From Silanimonas sp. (GTDB lineage: Bacteria; Pseudomonadota; Gammaproteobacteria; Xanthomonadales; Xanthomonadaceae), in assembly GCA_018334015.1 (NCBI GenBank), contig JAGXTI010000029.1, positions 61,361 through 125,360 on the forward strand: a stretch of 64,000 bases of DNA, in the 5' to 3' direction. The notes beneath the pieces were generated by a model. It made no database searches. It saw only the letters and a program-made list of their open reading frames with translations, and was not told the origin of the DNA. Positions within the stretch are counted from its first letter, which is position 1; every line of letters begins with the position of its first letter. Of this stretch, positions 47,060-60,359 are shown one piece after another. Both the position numbers and the translations under genes were made by a program.

Positions 47060-48202
47060 TCAGCCGGCCAGGAAGTCGGCCACCGCCGGTGCGAAGCGCG
47101 CGAGATCGACCAGAAAAGCATCGTGGCCTTGCGGCGAGGGCAGGGGCAGGAAGCGGCTGTCGGCGCCGCCGGCACGCAGGCCTTCGGCGATCTGCTCCTG
47201 CTGCTGCAAGGGGAACAGGATGTCGGTGCGCACGCCGATGGCGAGGGCCTGCTCCAGCCGGACCGTGGCGAGCGCGGCGATGACCTTGGCATCCTCGTCG
47301 CCGCCATCGCCGCGTGTGGCGCCCGGAGCGTAGTCGGCGGCATCGAACCAGTCCATCGAGCGCGACAGGTAGAGGTAGGCGTTCGGGTCGAAGTGGCGGA
47401 CGAAGCGTCGCGCATGGCCTTCGAGGTAGCGCTCGACTTCGAACTCCGGCCCGAAGGGATCGTCCTCGCGGCATTCGGCTTCGAACTTGACGCGCCCGAA
47501 GCGGCCGTCCCACTCCATCGCCGAGCGGTAGGTGACCACGCCCAGCTTGCGCGCCATCCGCATGCCGTTCTCGGGGTAGCGGGCCTCGCTGTACTGGCCT
47601 TCGTGCCACATCGGGTCGAGCCGGATGGCCTCGCGCTGCAGCGAACGGATGGCGATCGAGAACGGCAGCGAACGGGCCGCGCCGCTGATGTTGAGGTGCC
47701 GGCGCGCGATGCCCGGATGGCGCAGCAGCAGGGCCAGCGCGCTCATGCCGCCCATCGAGTTGCCGATCACCGTGTCGAGGCGTTCGATGCCCAGCGTGCG
47801 GATCAGGTGCGCGGCGGCATCGGCACCGTCCTCGATGCTGAGGTCGGGGAAGCGCAGCCGGTAAGGCTCGCCGTCGTCGGGGTGGGGCGAGGCGGCGCCG
47901 GTCGAGCCCTTGCAACTGCCGAGCGGGTTGACGCAGAGGACGAACCAGCGATCGGTGTCGATGGCCTTGCCGGGGCCGAGCATGCCCTCCCACCAGCCGG
48001 CTTCCGGGTTGCCTTCGTTGCTGGCGGCATGGGCGTTCGGCGACAGGCCGGGCAGGATCAGCACGGCATTGTCGGCTGCCGCGTTCAAGATGCCCCAGGT
48101 CTCGTAGGCAAGGCGTGCACCATGCAGGGCGCCGCCGCGCCGCATCGGAAGCGGCGAGGGCAAGGCGGCGAAGCGCGTGCCCGGCGGGATGAATTCGCTC
48201 AT
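47060..48202 (-). CDS. metX: Homoserine O-acyltransferase MetX
   Basis: 380 residues. Alpha/beta-hydrolase-fold enzyme with nucleophile Ser in VIGNSMGGMSAL, and the Asp and His of the triad in RTDILFPLQQQEQIAEGL and PSPQGHDAFLVD. It activates homoserine for methionine synthesis, using acetyl-CoA or, in several gammaproteobacterial MetX proteins, succinyl-CoA; the donor is not decided here. The ATG overlaps the ccmI stop by four bases, so it ends the ccm operon. Confidence 0.92.
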   Translation of the reverse strand: MSEFIPPGTRFAALPSPLPMRRGGALHGARLAYETWGILNAAADNAVLILPGLSPNAHAASNEGNPEAGWWEGMLGPGKAIDTDRWFVLCVNPLGSCKGSTGAASPHPDDGEPYRLRFPDLSIEDGADAAAHLIRTLGIERLDTVIGNSMGGMSALALLLRHPGIARRHLNISGAARSLPFSIAIRSLQREAIRLDPMWHEGQYSEARYPENGMRMARKLGVVTYRSAMEWDGRFGRVKFEAECREDDPFGPEFEVERYLEGHARRFVRHFDPNAYLYLSRSMDWFDAADYAPGATRGDGGDEDAKVIAALATVRLEQALAIGVRTDILFPLQQQEQIAEGLRAGGADSRFLPLPSPQGHDAFLVDLARFAPAVADFLAG

Positions 48203-49263
48203 GGCTCCGGGGTGAGCACGAGCGGCACGATGGCCTCCTGCCCGACCTCGGCGGCCACCGGCGCGGCCTGCAGATCGCCACGGCCAGCGCCATCGACGGC
48301 ACCGGCCAGCACGAAACGGGCCGAGACCTCGACCCGGGCCAGGCTGGAGAGCCGGGCGGTCGGCATCAGGCTGTCGGCATCGCTCAGGCGCAGTTCCAGC
48401 GGGAAGACCGGGCTGGGGATGCGCCGCGCCGCCACCGGTGGGGCTTCGCGGTTGGCCGCATCGCGGGCCGAGACGAACAACACGGCACCGGCAGGCAGTG
48501 CAGCCAGCACGGCGGGATCGGCCTCGATCCGGACGTTCACGCCGGGCCCTTCGGCGGCGACCGGCACGCCGGGCAGGGGCGGCAGGCCGGCATCGGCGCG
48601 GGCACGATCGATCTGCGGCCGCAGAGCGGCGGCGGTTTCGGCATCGACACTGGGCAGCAGGGTTTCCCAATGGCCGGCCGCTGCGGCGGCATCACCGGCT
48701 TGCAGAGCGGCCACGCCACGGAACCAGAGACCACGCTGGTGGTTCGGTCGCATGCGCAGTGCGGCATCGAGCAGGGCCGTGGCCTCGGTGTCGAAACGCC
48801 GCTCCGGATGGCCGAGCGAGAGCGCCTCGGCGGCTTCGACCTGAAGGTCGGGGTTTTCGGGGGCGAGGCTCAGGGCCTTGCTGAAGGCCGCGTTGGCGGC
48901 CGTGAAGGCGGCACTGGCTTCAGCGGCACGACCGTCGACTTCGGCCCGACGACCGAGGCTCTTGCGGGTACGGCCGAGCAGGATCCAGCCCTCCAGGCTG
49001 TCGGGCTCGTCGGCGAGCTGGCGTTCGAGCTGGCGAGCCGCTTCTTCGATGGTGGTGGGCGCGACGCGATTGCGCGGGTCGAGGGCGTCGGGCTGGCCGA
49101 AGGCCAGATAGAGGCCGCCGGCCGACAGCGGGATGCCGGCCAGCATGACGAGGGCGGCCACCCGCGCCTCGCGCCAGAGTGTGGGCAGCACGAAGGCCAA
49201 GGACAGGACCACGAGCGCGGACGCCCCGATCAGGAACATGGGGGTCTCGGCATGGCTCAGCAT
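48199..49263 (-). CDS. ccmI: Cytochrome c biogenesis protein CcmI
   Basis: 354 residues. Two N-terminal transmembrane helices (FLIGASALVVLSLAFVLPTLW; AALVMLAGIPLSAGGLYLAF) with the intervening cytoplasmic loop unusually short, then a periplasmic TPR domain that binds apocytochrome c (LEGWILLGRTRKSLGR, FSKALSLAPENPDL) and a C-terminal beta domain (GVNVRIEADPAVLAALPAGAVLFVSARD). Bridges apocytochrome to CcmF/CcmH. Start at 49263; a second ATG at 49239 is possible. Confidence 0.88.
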   Translation of the reverse strand: MLSHAETPMFLIGASALVVLSLAFVLPTLWREARVAALVMLAGIPLSAGGLYLAFGQPDALDPRNRVAPTTIEEAARQLERQLADEPDSLEGWILLGRTRKSLGRRAEVDGRAAEASAAFTAANAAFSKALSLAPENPDLQVEAAEALSLGHPERRFDTEATALLDAALRMRPNHQRGLWFRGVAALQAGDAAAAAGHWETLLPSVDAETAAALRPQIDRARADAGLPPLPGVPVAAEGPGVNVRIEADPAVLAALPAGAVLFVSARDAANREAPPVAARRIPSPVFPLELRLSDADSLMPTARLSSLARVEVSARFVLAGAVDGAGRGDLQAAPVAAEVGQEAIVPLVLTPEP

Positions 49264-49267
49264 GGTT

Positions 49268-49708
49268 TTAGCGATCCTCGGGTTCGGGGCGTACGGTGGG
49301 GAGTGGGCGCTGACGGCGGATGACGGCGACCAGGCCCCAGATGCCGGCGGCCAGCACCACGAAGGGACCGATCCACAGGGCCCAGGTGGTGGGATTGAAG
49401 CGCGGGCGGTAGAGCACGAAATCGCCGTAGCGGGCGGCGAACCAGTCGCGGATCTGCTCGTCGCTGTAGCCTTCGCGCATCCGCGCCAGCAATTCGTAGC
49501 GCAGGTCGTCGGCGATGCCGGCCGGCGAGTCGGCCAGCGACTGGTTCTGGCACATCACACAGCGGATCTCGTGGGAGAGCGCGCGGTAGCGTTCGGCCTC
49601 CTCGGTGCTGTGGAACTCCTTCGGCATGATCGCCGATGCCAGCCCGGCGAAAGCGAGCAGCGCAAGGACCAACATGCCGCGTGAGCGGCGCAGCATCACG
49701 GTGTTCAT
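49268..49708 (-). CDS. ccmH: Cytochrome c maturation thiol protein CcmH
   Basis: 146 residues. Signal peptide, then the thiol motif RCVMCQNQ (Cys50, Cys53) in the three-helix CcmH fold (DLRYELLARMREGYSDEQIRDWFAARYGDFVLYRP), and a C-terminal membrane helix (LWIGPFVVLAAGIWGLVAVI). It reduces apocytochrome haem-binding cysteines. Overlaps ccmG by four bases. Short form, with ccmI as a separate gene. Confidence 0.94.
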   Translation of the reverse strand: MNTVMLRRSRGMLVLALLAFAGLASAIMPKEFHSTEEAERYRALSHEIRCVMCQNQSLADSPAGIADDLRYELLARMREGYSDEQIRDWFAARYGDFVLYRPRFNPTTWALWIGPFVVLAAGIWGLVAVIRRQRPLPTVRPEPEDR

Positions 49709-50247
49709 CGTCCGGCTCCGATGGCGTCGAGCAGGGGCAGCAGTTCGCGTTCGACGGTCTGCGGCGAGATCGGCCCGACATGCTTCCAGCGGACGATGCC
49801 CTCGGCATCGACCAGAAAGGTCTCCGGCGTACCGTAGATGCCCCAGTCGATGGCGCTGCGGCCGGTCTCGTCGACCACGATGCGGTGGTAGGGGTTGCCC
49901 AGTTGCCGCAGCCAGCGTTCGGCAGCGGCGCGCTCGTCCTTGTAGTTGTAGCCGATCACGGTGATGCGCCCGCTCAGGGCGAGATCGGTGATCACCGGGT
50001 GCTCGATGCGGCAGCTCGCGCACCAGCTCGCCCAGACATTGAGCAGGTAGGGTTGGCCGCGCAGATCGGACTGCCGGACGATCTGCGAGGGTTTGGCGAA
50101 ATCGGGCAGGGCGAAATCCGGTGCCGGCCGGCCGATCAGGGGCGAGACGATCTCAACCTGGGTGCGTCCGGCGTTCATGATCACGCCCACGCCAAGCAGC
50201 AGGGCGATGGCCGCGAACACCCCGAACGGCAGCCAGCGCGAGATCAC
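49705..50247 (-). CDS. ccmG: Periplasmic thioredoxin CcmG/DsbE
   Basis: 180 residues from a GTG overlapping the ccmF stop. N-terminal membrane helix (LPFGVFAAIALLLGVGVIM) and a thioredoxin domain with WASWCASC (Cys76, Cys79) and the family-specific YGTPETFLVD with cis-Pro. Passes electrons to CcmH and apocytochrome c. Confidence 0.94.
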   Translation of the reverse strand: MISRWLPFGVFAAIALLLGVGVIMNAGRTQVEIVSPLIGRPAPDFALPDFAKPSQIVRQSDLRGQPYLLNVWASWCASCRIEHPVITDLALSGRITVIGYNYKDERAAAERWLRQLGNPYHRIVVDETGRSAIDWGIYGTPETFLVDAEGIVRWKHVGPISPQTVERELLPLLDAIGAGR

Positions 50248-52205
50248 GCGGGTGCTCCGCGGCTCGCGGCCGGCACCGCCTCGGCCTCGCTCACGCGACG
50301 GCGGAAACGGCGGTCGAAGGCGACCACGAAGGAGCCGATCGCCATCAGCAGGGCGCCGATCCAGATCCAGCGGATGAAGGGCTTGACGTAGAGCCGGACT
50401 GCCCATTCGGTTCTGTTGGCATCGAGCGGATCACCGAGGGCGACGTAGACATCGCGGAAGATGCCGGGGTCGTAGCTGGCCTCGGTCATCACCTGGCCGC
50501 CGGCCTTGTAGTGGCGTTTCTCGGGGTGCAGGGTGGCGACCAGCTCGCCATCTCGGCTGACCCGCACGGTGCCGAAGTCGGAAACGAAGTTCGGGCCCAT
50601 GCGTTCTTCGACACCGACGAACTCGAAGCTGTAACCGCGCACCTCGAAGCTCATGCCCGGACGGGCGGCGACGTCGCGCTGGATCTGGGTGCTCTCCAGC
50701 ACCAGCACGCCGACCACGAACACGCCAAGGCCGGCATGCGCCAGCACCATGCCGACGTTTTCGGCGGTGAGGTTCTGGCGCTGCACTTTGAGGCGTCGCC
50801 ACAGGTAGACCCCGACGCCGGCTAGGACCCACAGCCCACCGGCGAAGCCGGCGGCGGTGCGCAGGGTGCCGTTTGGCCAGAACAGCAGCACCAGCACCAG
50901 CACGATCAGGGACAACACGAACCAGGGCAGCATCAGGCGCAGCAGCAGCGGCATGTTCTCTTCATGGCCCCAACGCGACAGCGGACCGAAGGGGATCAGC
51001 AGCACGACCGGCGTCATCAACAGGGTGAACAACACGCCGAAGAAGGGTGCACCCACCGAGATCTGACCCAGGCCCAGCGCATCGATCAGCAGCGGGTAGA
51101 GCGTACCCAGCAGGATCATGATGGTGGCGGCGGTCATCAGCAGGTTGTTGGCCAGTAGCAGGGTCTCGCGCGAGCTGGCGACGAAGGGCTTGCCCTCGTT
51201 CTTCGGGGCGCGCAGGGCGTAGAGGGCGAGCGAACCGCCGACCACCACAGCGAGGAAGGCGAGGATGTACATGCCGCGCTGCGGGTCGGTGGCGAAGGCA
51301 TGCACCGAGGTCAGCACGCCGGAGCGCACCAGGAAGGCGCCGAGCAGCGACAGTGAGAAGGCGGCGATCGCCAGCAGCAGGGTCCAGGCGTGGAAGCTGC
51401 CGCGTTTTTCCGAGACCGCCTGCGAATGGATCAGCGCGAGGCCGGCGAGCCAGGGCATGAAGCTGGCGTTCTCGACCGGGTCCCAGAACCACCAGCCGCC
51501 CCAGCCCAACTCGTAGTAGGCCCAGTAGCTGCCGAGCAGGATGCCCAGCGTCAGAAAGCCCCAGGCGACATTGGTCCAAGGCCGCGACCAGCGCACCCAC
51601 TGGGCATCGACACGGCCGTCCAGCAGGGCGGCCACGGCGAAACCGAAAGCCACCGCGAAGCCGACGTAGCCGGCGTAGAGCAGGGGCGGATGGAAGATCA
51701 GTCCGGGGTCCTGCAGCAGCGGGTTGAGGTCCTGACCCACGGCAGCCGCCGGCAGCAGACGCTCGAAGGGGTTGGAGGTGAAGGCGGTGAAGCTGAGGAA
51801 GCCGACCGAGACGAAGCCCATCACGGCCAGCACGCGGGCCACCACCGGCAAGGGCAGGTCGCGCGAGAAGCGGGCGACCGCCGAGATCCAGACCGCGAGG
51901 ATCAGCACCCAGAGCAGCAGCGAGCCTTCGTGCGCGCCCCAGACGCCGCTGATTTTGTAAACCAGCGGCAGCAGGTGGTGGCTGTTGTTGGCGACGTAGG
52001 CCACCGACAGGTCGTGTTGCACGAACACCCAGGTCAGCAGCACGTAGCTGATAGCGATCAGCAGGGTCTGGCCATACGCCAGCGGTCGGGCGAGCCGCAT
52101 CCAGGCGACATTGCCGCGCTGCGCACCAACCAGTGGAAAGACGGTGAGTGCGGTGGCCAGCAGCAGGGCCAGCAGCATCGCGAAATTGCCGAGTTCGGCG
52201 AGCAT
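50244..52205 (-). CDS. ccmF: Haem lyase subunit CcmF
   Basis: 653 residues, about 15 transmembrane segments. The WWD signature GWGGWWFWDPVENASFMPWL and conserved periplasmic His residues (SHHLLPLVYKISGVWGAHEGSLLLW) bind haem before ligation. Overlaps ccmE at the start and ccmG at the end. Confidence 0.96.
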   Translation of the reverse strand: MLAELGNFAMLLALLLATALTVFPLVGAQRGNVAWMRLARPLAYGQTLLIAISYVLLTWVFVQHDLSVAYVANNSHHLLPLVYKISGVWGAHEGSLLLWVLILAVWISAVARFSRDLPLPVVARVLAVMGFVSVGFLSFTAFTSNPFERLLPAAAVGQDLNPLLQDPGLIFHPPLLYAGYVGFAVAFGFAVAALLDGRVDAQWVRWSRPWTNVAWGFLTLGILLGSYWAYYELGWGGWWFWDPVENASFMPWLAGLALIHSQAVSEKRGSFHAWTLLLAIAAFSLSLLGAFLVRSGVLTSVHAFATDPQRGMYILAFLAVVVGGSLALYALRAPKNEGKPFVASSRETLLLANNLLMTAATIMILLGTLYPLLIDALGLGQISVGAPFFGVLFTLLMTPVVLLIPFGPLSRWGHEENMPLLLRLMLPWFVLSLIVLVLVLLFWPNGTLRTAAGFAGGLWVLAGVGVYLWRRLKVQRQNLTAENVGMVLAHAGLGVFVVGVLVLESTQIQRDVAARPGMSFEVRGYSFEFVGVEERMGPNFVSDFGTVRVSRDGELVATLHPEKRHYKAGGQVMTEASYDPGIFRDVYVALGDPLDANRTEWAVRLYVKPFIRWIWIGALLMAIGSFVVAFDRRFRRRVSEAEAVPAASRGAPA

Positions 52206-52702
52206 CAGTAGGTGCTTCCCTGAGGAGTGTTGGGGGCGTAGGTGGCAGCACCAGCACCAGCACCAGCGGCACTCTGTTTGACCTTGGCGGCGGCGATCGC
52301 GTCGGCCACTTCCATCGGCATGTAGTTCTCGTCGTGCTTGGCGAGGATCTGGTCGGCGACCAGCCGGCCGTCCTGGATGCGGCCGGTGGCGATCACGCTG
52401 GTGGCCTCCTCGAACATGTCGGGCAGGATGCCGTCGTACATCACCGGGAAGTCATGGAAGCGGTCGGTGATCACGAAGCTGACTTCCAGTGAACCGGGCT
52501 GGCGGATCACGCTGCCCTCGCTGACGATGCCGCCCAAACGGAAGCGGGCGTCTTCGGGCACCTTGCCCACGGCCACGTCGGTGGGCGAGTGCAGGTAGGT
52601 GACGTTGCTCTGCAGCGCCCAAAGGATCAGGCTGCCGCCGATGCTGGCGGCCATCAGCACGAGAATCGCCATCCACAGGCGACGTTTGCGGGTCGGGTTC
52701 AT
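52205..52702 (-). CDS. ccmE: Haem chaperone CcmE
   Basis: 165 residues. N-terminal anchor helix (WMAILVLMAASIGGSLILWAL), OB-fold with FRLGGIVSEGSV, and the haem-attaching His123 and Tyr127 in LAKHDENYMP. The Ala/Gly-rich flexible tail follows. Shares one base with ccmF. Confidence 0.96.
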   Translation of the reverse strand: MNPTRKRRLWMAILVLMAASIGGSLILWALQSNVTYLHSPTDVAVGKVPEDARFRLGGIVSEGSVIRQPGSLEVSFVITDRFHDFPVMYDGILPDMFEEATSVIATGRIQDGRLVADQILAKHDENYMPMEVADAIAAAKVKQSAAGAGAGAATYAPNTPQGSTY

Positions 52703-52860
52703 GGGGCGGGGCGCTCAGGATTCGATGGGCGGCGTTCGCGCAGCAGGATGCCGCGCAAAATCGATTGGAACTTGAACCGTGGCAAAACCGCGTCGGCGAC
52801 CAGCAACACGGCGCTCACACCGAAGGCGGCTGCGATGAACCAGGGGTGCAGGTGTTCCAT
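52699..52860 (-). CDS. ccmD: Small membrane protein CcmD
   Basis: 53 residues: one transmembrane helix (PWFIAAAFGVSAVLLVADAV) and a basic cytoplasmic tail, the usual CcmD layout. It helps release holo-CcmE from the CcmABC complex. Starts on the last base of the ccmC stop and overlaps ccmE by four bases. Confidence 0.88.
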   Translation of the reverse strand: MEHLHPWFIAAAFGVSAVLLVADAVLPRFKFQSILRGILLRERRPSNPERPAP

Positions 52861-53612
52861 CAGCGCGACCCCGCCGCCAGCGCACGCGCCCAGGGCTGCG
52901 CCGATTCGTTTTCGAGGTTGAGCACGCGGGCGCGCTGCAGCAGGGAGCCCAGGTACCAGAACTTGGTGGCCAGGGTGGTGAGCAGCAGCGGCCAGAGCAT
53001 CGAGTAGTGCATGCGCGATTCCGCCGAGAGGATCTGGATCGTCTCGCCCTGGTGCAGGCTGTTCCACCAGTGCACCGAGAAATGCACGATCGGCACGTTG
53101 ACCACGCCGACCAGCGCCAGAAAGCAGGCGGCCCGCGCGGCGGCGCGGCGGTCCTCGATGGCGTTGTGCAGGGCGATCACCCCGAGGTAGAGGAAGAACA
53201 TCACCAGCATCGAGGTCAGCCGCGGATCCCATTCCCACCAGGTGCCCCAGGTCGGCCGGCCCCAGATCGAACCGGTGATGAGGGTGATGGCGGCGAACAT
53301 GGCACCGACCGGGGCCGAGGCCACGGCCAGGGTCTCGCAGGCCTTGATCCGCCAGACCAGGGCGATGAAAGCCTGCACCGCCATCGCGACAAAGATGAAC
53401 ATCGCCGACCAGGCGGCCGGCACGTGGATGTAAAGGATGCGGAAGACTTCGCCCTGCTTGTAGTCGGCCGGCACCATGAACAGGCCGCCCCAGGTGCCGA
53501 TGAGCAGCAGGGCAATGGCCAGCCCGAAGCACCAGGGCATCCAGCGGGCGGTGAAGCGGTCGAAGTGGGGCGGTGAGCCGGTGCGGTGGAACCAGAGCAG
53601 CAGAGCGTTCAT
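52860..53612 (-). CDS. ccmC: Haem exporter subunit CcmC
   Basis: 250 residues, six transmembrane helices. The WWD motif TWGTWWEWDPRLTS and flanking His residues (YIHVPAAW; IVHFSVHWWNSLHQG) form the haem site where haem is loaded onto CcmE. Overlaps ccmB and ccmD. Confidence 0.96.
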   Translation of the reverse strand: MNALLLWFHRTGSPPHFDRFTARWMPWCFGLAIALLLIGTWGGLFMVPADYKQGEVFRILYIHVPAAWSAMFIFVAMAVQAFIALVWRIKACETLAVASAPVGAMFAAITLITGSIWGRPTWGTWWEWDPRLTSMLVMFFLYLGVIALHNAIEDRRAAARAACFLALVGVVNVPIVHFSVHWWNSLHQGETIQILSAESRMHYSMLWPLLLTTLATKFWYLGSLLQRARVLNLENESAQPWARALAAGSR

Positions 53613-54292
53613 GAATGCACGATTCGAAGGGCGGCGGCGGCGGCCAAGGGGGCGAACACGAGGGCGAGGATCCCCCCCCCGGCCAGCAGCAGCAGCGCAC
53701 CTCCATGGTCAAGACCCTGCGCGGCGGCGGCCACACTGCCCGCACCGAAAACCAGCACCGGCACGTACAAGGGCATCACCAGCAGGGGCAAAAGCATACC
53801 AGAGCGCCGCAGTCCGACCGTGAGGGCGGCGATCACCGCACCGACCAGACTGAGCAGCGGACTGCCCAGCAGCAGGGAGATCATCAGCACCGGCAGCAGG
53901 GCGCGGTCGAGGGCCAGCATTTCGGCCAGCAGCGGGGCGATCAGGATCACCGGCAGCGCCGTGGTCAGCCAGTGCACCAGCACCCGCACCGCCACCAGCA
54001 GGGCCAGCGGCGCGGGCGACAACAGCATCTGCTCCAGCCCGCCATCCTCGGCATCGCTGCGGTAGAGCGCGTCCAGACCGAGCACGCCGGCCAGGAGCAC
54101 ACAGACCCAGACGATGCCGGCGGCCAGCGGCGCCAGCTTGCCCGGCTCGGCGCCGAGCGCCAGCGGGAACAGGCTGGCCACCATCACCGCGAACAGCACC
54201 GGTTGCAGGGCATCGCCGCGGCGTGCCCAGACCAGAGCGAGGTCGCGGCGCAATTGCGCGGCGGCGATCCGCAGGTAGCTGGGCGCACTCAT
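53609..54292 (-). CDS. ccmB: Haem exporter subunit CcmB
   Basis: 227 residues, six transmembrane helices: ABC permease partner of CcmA ([39 protein letters not shown]). The complex uses ATP to release holo-CcmE. Overlaps ccmA and ccmC by four bases each. Confidence 0.94.
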   Translation of the reverse strand: MSAPSYLRIAAAQLRRDLALVWARRGDALQPVLFAVMVASLFPLALGAEPGKLAPLAAGIVWVCVLLAGVLGLDALYRSDAEDGGLEQMLLSPAPLALLVAVRVLVHWLTTALPVILIAPLLAEMLALDRALLPVLMISLLLGSPLLSLVGAVIAALTVGLRRSGMLLPLLVMPLYVPVLVFGAGSVAAAAQGLDHGGALLLLAGGGILALVFAPLAAAAALRIVHS

Positions 54293-54930
54293 CGGGCACC
54301 GCCATCGAGGGCGAGGGTGCGCACCCGGCCGGGTGGGGCTGCGTAGGCGCCGTGGGTGGTGATCAGGGCCGCGCCGCCGCGCCCGGTGTGGGCGGCGATC
54401 ATGCGATCGACCAACGCGATGCCTTCCAGATCGAGGTTGGCGTAAGGCTCGTCCATCAACCACAGCCGGCCGGGATGCAGCGACAGTCGGGCCAGGGCCA
54501 GGCGTTTGTTCTGGCCGGCGCTCATGCGCGCCGCCGTGGTGTCCTCGTAGCCGGCCAGACCGACCGCGGCGAGGGCGGCTTCCAATCGGGCCGTGCCGCC
54601 GTCGGCGGCGTGCAGGGCGGCGGCATGGCGCAGGTTCTGCAGGGCGGTGAGTTCGGCCTTGTGCCCGTGGCGATGGCCAAGGTAGGCCACCTCGCGAGCG
54701 CGGTGGTCGGTGTCGACCGGCCGGCCAAGCAGGATGGCCTCGCCGGCCGTGGCTTCGAGCAGGCCGGCCAGCACCCGCAACAGGGTGGTCTTGCCGGCAC
54801 CGTTGCCGCCCAGCACGAGCAGGGCTTCGCCCGCCGGCACCTGCAGATCAAGCGGGCCGAAGATGCGGTCCTGGTTGCGGTGGTAGCTCAGCCCTTGGGC
54901 GAGGAGCAGCGGTTGGGCGGTGGCGGTCAT
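54289..54930 (-). CDS. ccmA: Haem exporter ATP-binding subunit CcmA
   Basis: 213 residues. ABC ATPase with Walker [13 protein letters not shown], signature [14 protein letters not shown] (the CcmA-typical LSAGQ variant), Walker [13 protein letters not shown] and switch His in ITTHG. First gene of ccmABCDEFGHI-metX; the ATG at 54930 is used because the ORF extension lacks a family match. Confidence 0.94.
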   Translation of the reverse strand: MTATAQPLLLAQGLSYHRNQDRIFGPLDLQVPAGEALLVLGGNGAGKTTLLRVLAGLLEATAGEAILLGRPVDTDHRAREVAYLGHRHGHKAELTALQNLRHAAALHAADGGTARLEAALAAVGLAGYEDTTAARMSAGQNKRLALARLSLHPGRLWLMDEPYANLDLEGIALVDRMIAAHTGRGGAALITTHGAYAAPPGRVRTLALDGGAR

Positions 54931-55037
54931 CGGGGCGGATGCTATCGGCCAGCGACCAAGGCCGTCCATGACCGTTCACGCCAAACCGAGCCGGTGGACG
55001 CGCTACACTCGGGCGGTCGGTGTTCCCAGGTTTCGGT

Positions 55038-59141
<4,104 letters not shown>

Positions 59142-59207
59142 GGCATCGTCGTGGCGGTTTATGATCGACCGCCGGCGCATGCCGGCCTCCCTCACTGCGG
59201 GCATTCC

Positions 59208-60359
59208 ATGCGGATCGACACCAAACTGCCGAAGGTCGGCACCACCATTTTCACCGTGATGAGCGTGCTCGCCGCCGAGCACGGCGCGGTCAACCTCGGT
59301 CAGGGCTTTCCCGACTTCGACGTGCCGGTGCCGCTGCGCGAGGCGCTGGCCCGCGCCATGCGCGAGGGCCGCAACCAGTACGCGCACACGGCCGGCATCC
59401 CGCCGCTGCGCATCGCCATCGCCGACAAGACCCTGCGCTGCTACGGCCATCGCCCGAACCCGGACAGCGAGATCACCGTCACGTCCGGTGCCAGCGAGGC
59501 GATCTTCAATGCCATCGCCGCCGTGGTTCGCCCCGGCGAGGAGGTCATCGTCCTCGACCCCTGCTACGACTGCTACGAGCCGGCGATCGATCTCGCCGGT
59601 GGCCGTGCGGTGCATGTGCCGCTGGATGCCGCCACCTTCGCCGTCGACTGGGCGGCGGTGCGTGCGGCGGTGTCGCCGAAGACCCGGCTGTTCATGTTCA
59701 ACACCCCGCACAACCCCTCGGGCGTGATGTTCGATGCCAGCGACATCGCCGAGCTGAAGCGCTTCGTTGCCGATTTCCCCGACGTGCTGCTGCTGTCGGA
59801 CGAGGTCTACGAGCACATCGTGTTCAATGGCCGTCGTCACGAGAGCGTGCTGCGCTACCCGGAGCTGGCCGCGCGGGCTTTCGTCATCTCGAGCTTTGGC
59901 AAGACCTACCACTGCACCGGCTGGAAGGTGGGCTACTGCGTGGCGCCGCCGGCGCTGAGCACCGAGTTTCGCAAGGTGCACCAGTACAACACCTTCTGCA
60001 CCTTCACCCCGGCGCAGTGGGCCTTTGCCGAAATGATCGAACGGCATCCCGAGCATGACGAGGAACTCGGCGCCTTCTACCAGGCCAAGCGCGACCGTTT
60101 CGCCGCGCAACTGGCCGGCACCCGGCTCAAGGCCTTGCCGGTGCCGGGCGGCTATTTCCAGCTGGTCGATTATTCGGCGGTGAGCGATCTGGATGACCTC
60201 GATTTCTGCCGCTGGCTCACCATCGAGAAGGGCGTGACCGCCATCCCGCTATCACCGTTCTACGAGACGCCACCCGCCGGCCAGCGCCTCGCACGGCTGT
60301 GTTTTGCCAAGAACGAAGCCACGCTGGATGCCGCCATCGAACGGCTGGCGAAGCTGTGA
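59208..60359 (+). CDS. Methionine/glutamine-type aminotransferase (YbdL-like)
   Basis: 383 residues. Fold type I PLP enzyme: VNLGQGFPDFDVP, YAHTAGIPPLRIAIADK, PHNPSGV, LSDEVYEHIVF, and PLP Lys232 in SSFGKTYHCTGWKVGY. The sequence fits the YbdL/methionine aminotransferase group, which favours methionine over aspartate. The following gene encodes an omega-amidase, starting inside this gene's stop codon, an arrangement consistent with ketomethionine-driven glutamine transamination and release of 2-oxoglutarate from its keto-amide. Confidence 0.9.
   Translation: MRIDTKLPKVGTTIFTVMSVLAAEHGAVNLGQGFPDFDVPVPLREALARAMREGRNQYAHTAGIPPLRIAIADKTLRCYGHRPNPDSEITVTSGASEAIFNAIAAVVRPGEEVIVLDPCYDCYEPAIDLAGGRAVHVPLDAATFAVDWAAVRAAVSPKTRLFMFNTPHNPSGVMFDASDIAELKRFVADFPDVLLLSDEVYEHIVFNGRRHESVLRYPELAARAFVISSFGKTYHCTGWKVGYCVAPPALSTEFRKVHQYNTFCTFTPAQWAFAEMIERHPEHDEELGAFYQAKRDRFAAQLAGTRLKALPVPGGYFQLVDYSAVSDLDDLDFCRWLTIEKGVTAIPLSPFYETPPAGQRLARLCFAKNEATLDAAIERLAKL

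Noticed and set aside
45996-47333. 445-codon plus-strand frame over the outer-membrane protein and tRNA-Leu
   Set aside because: It runs through a clear tRNA gene and opposite two real genes; no ribosome site.
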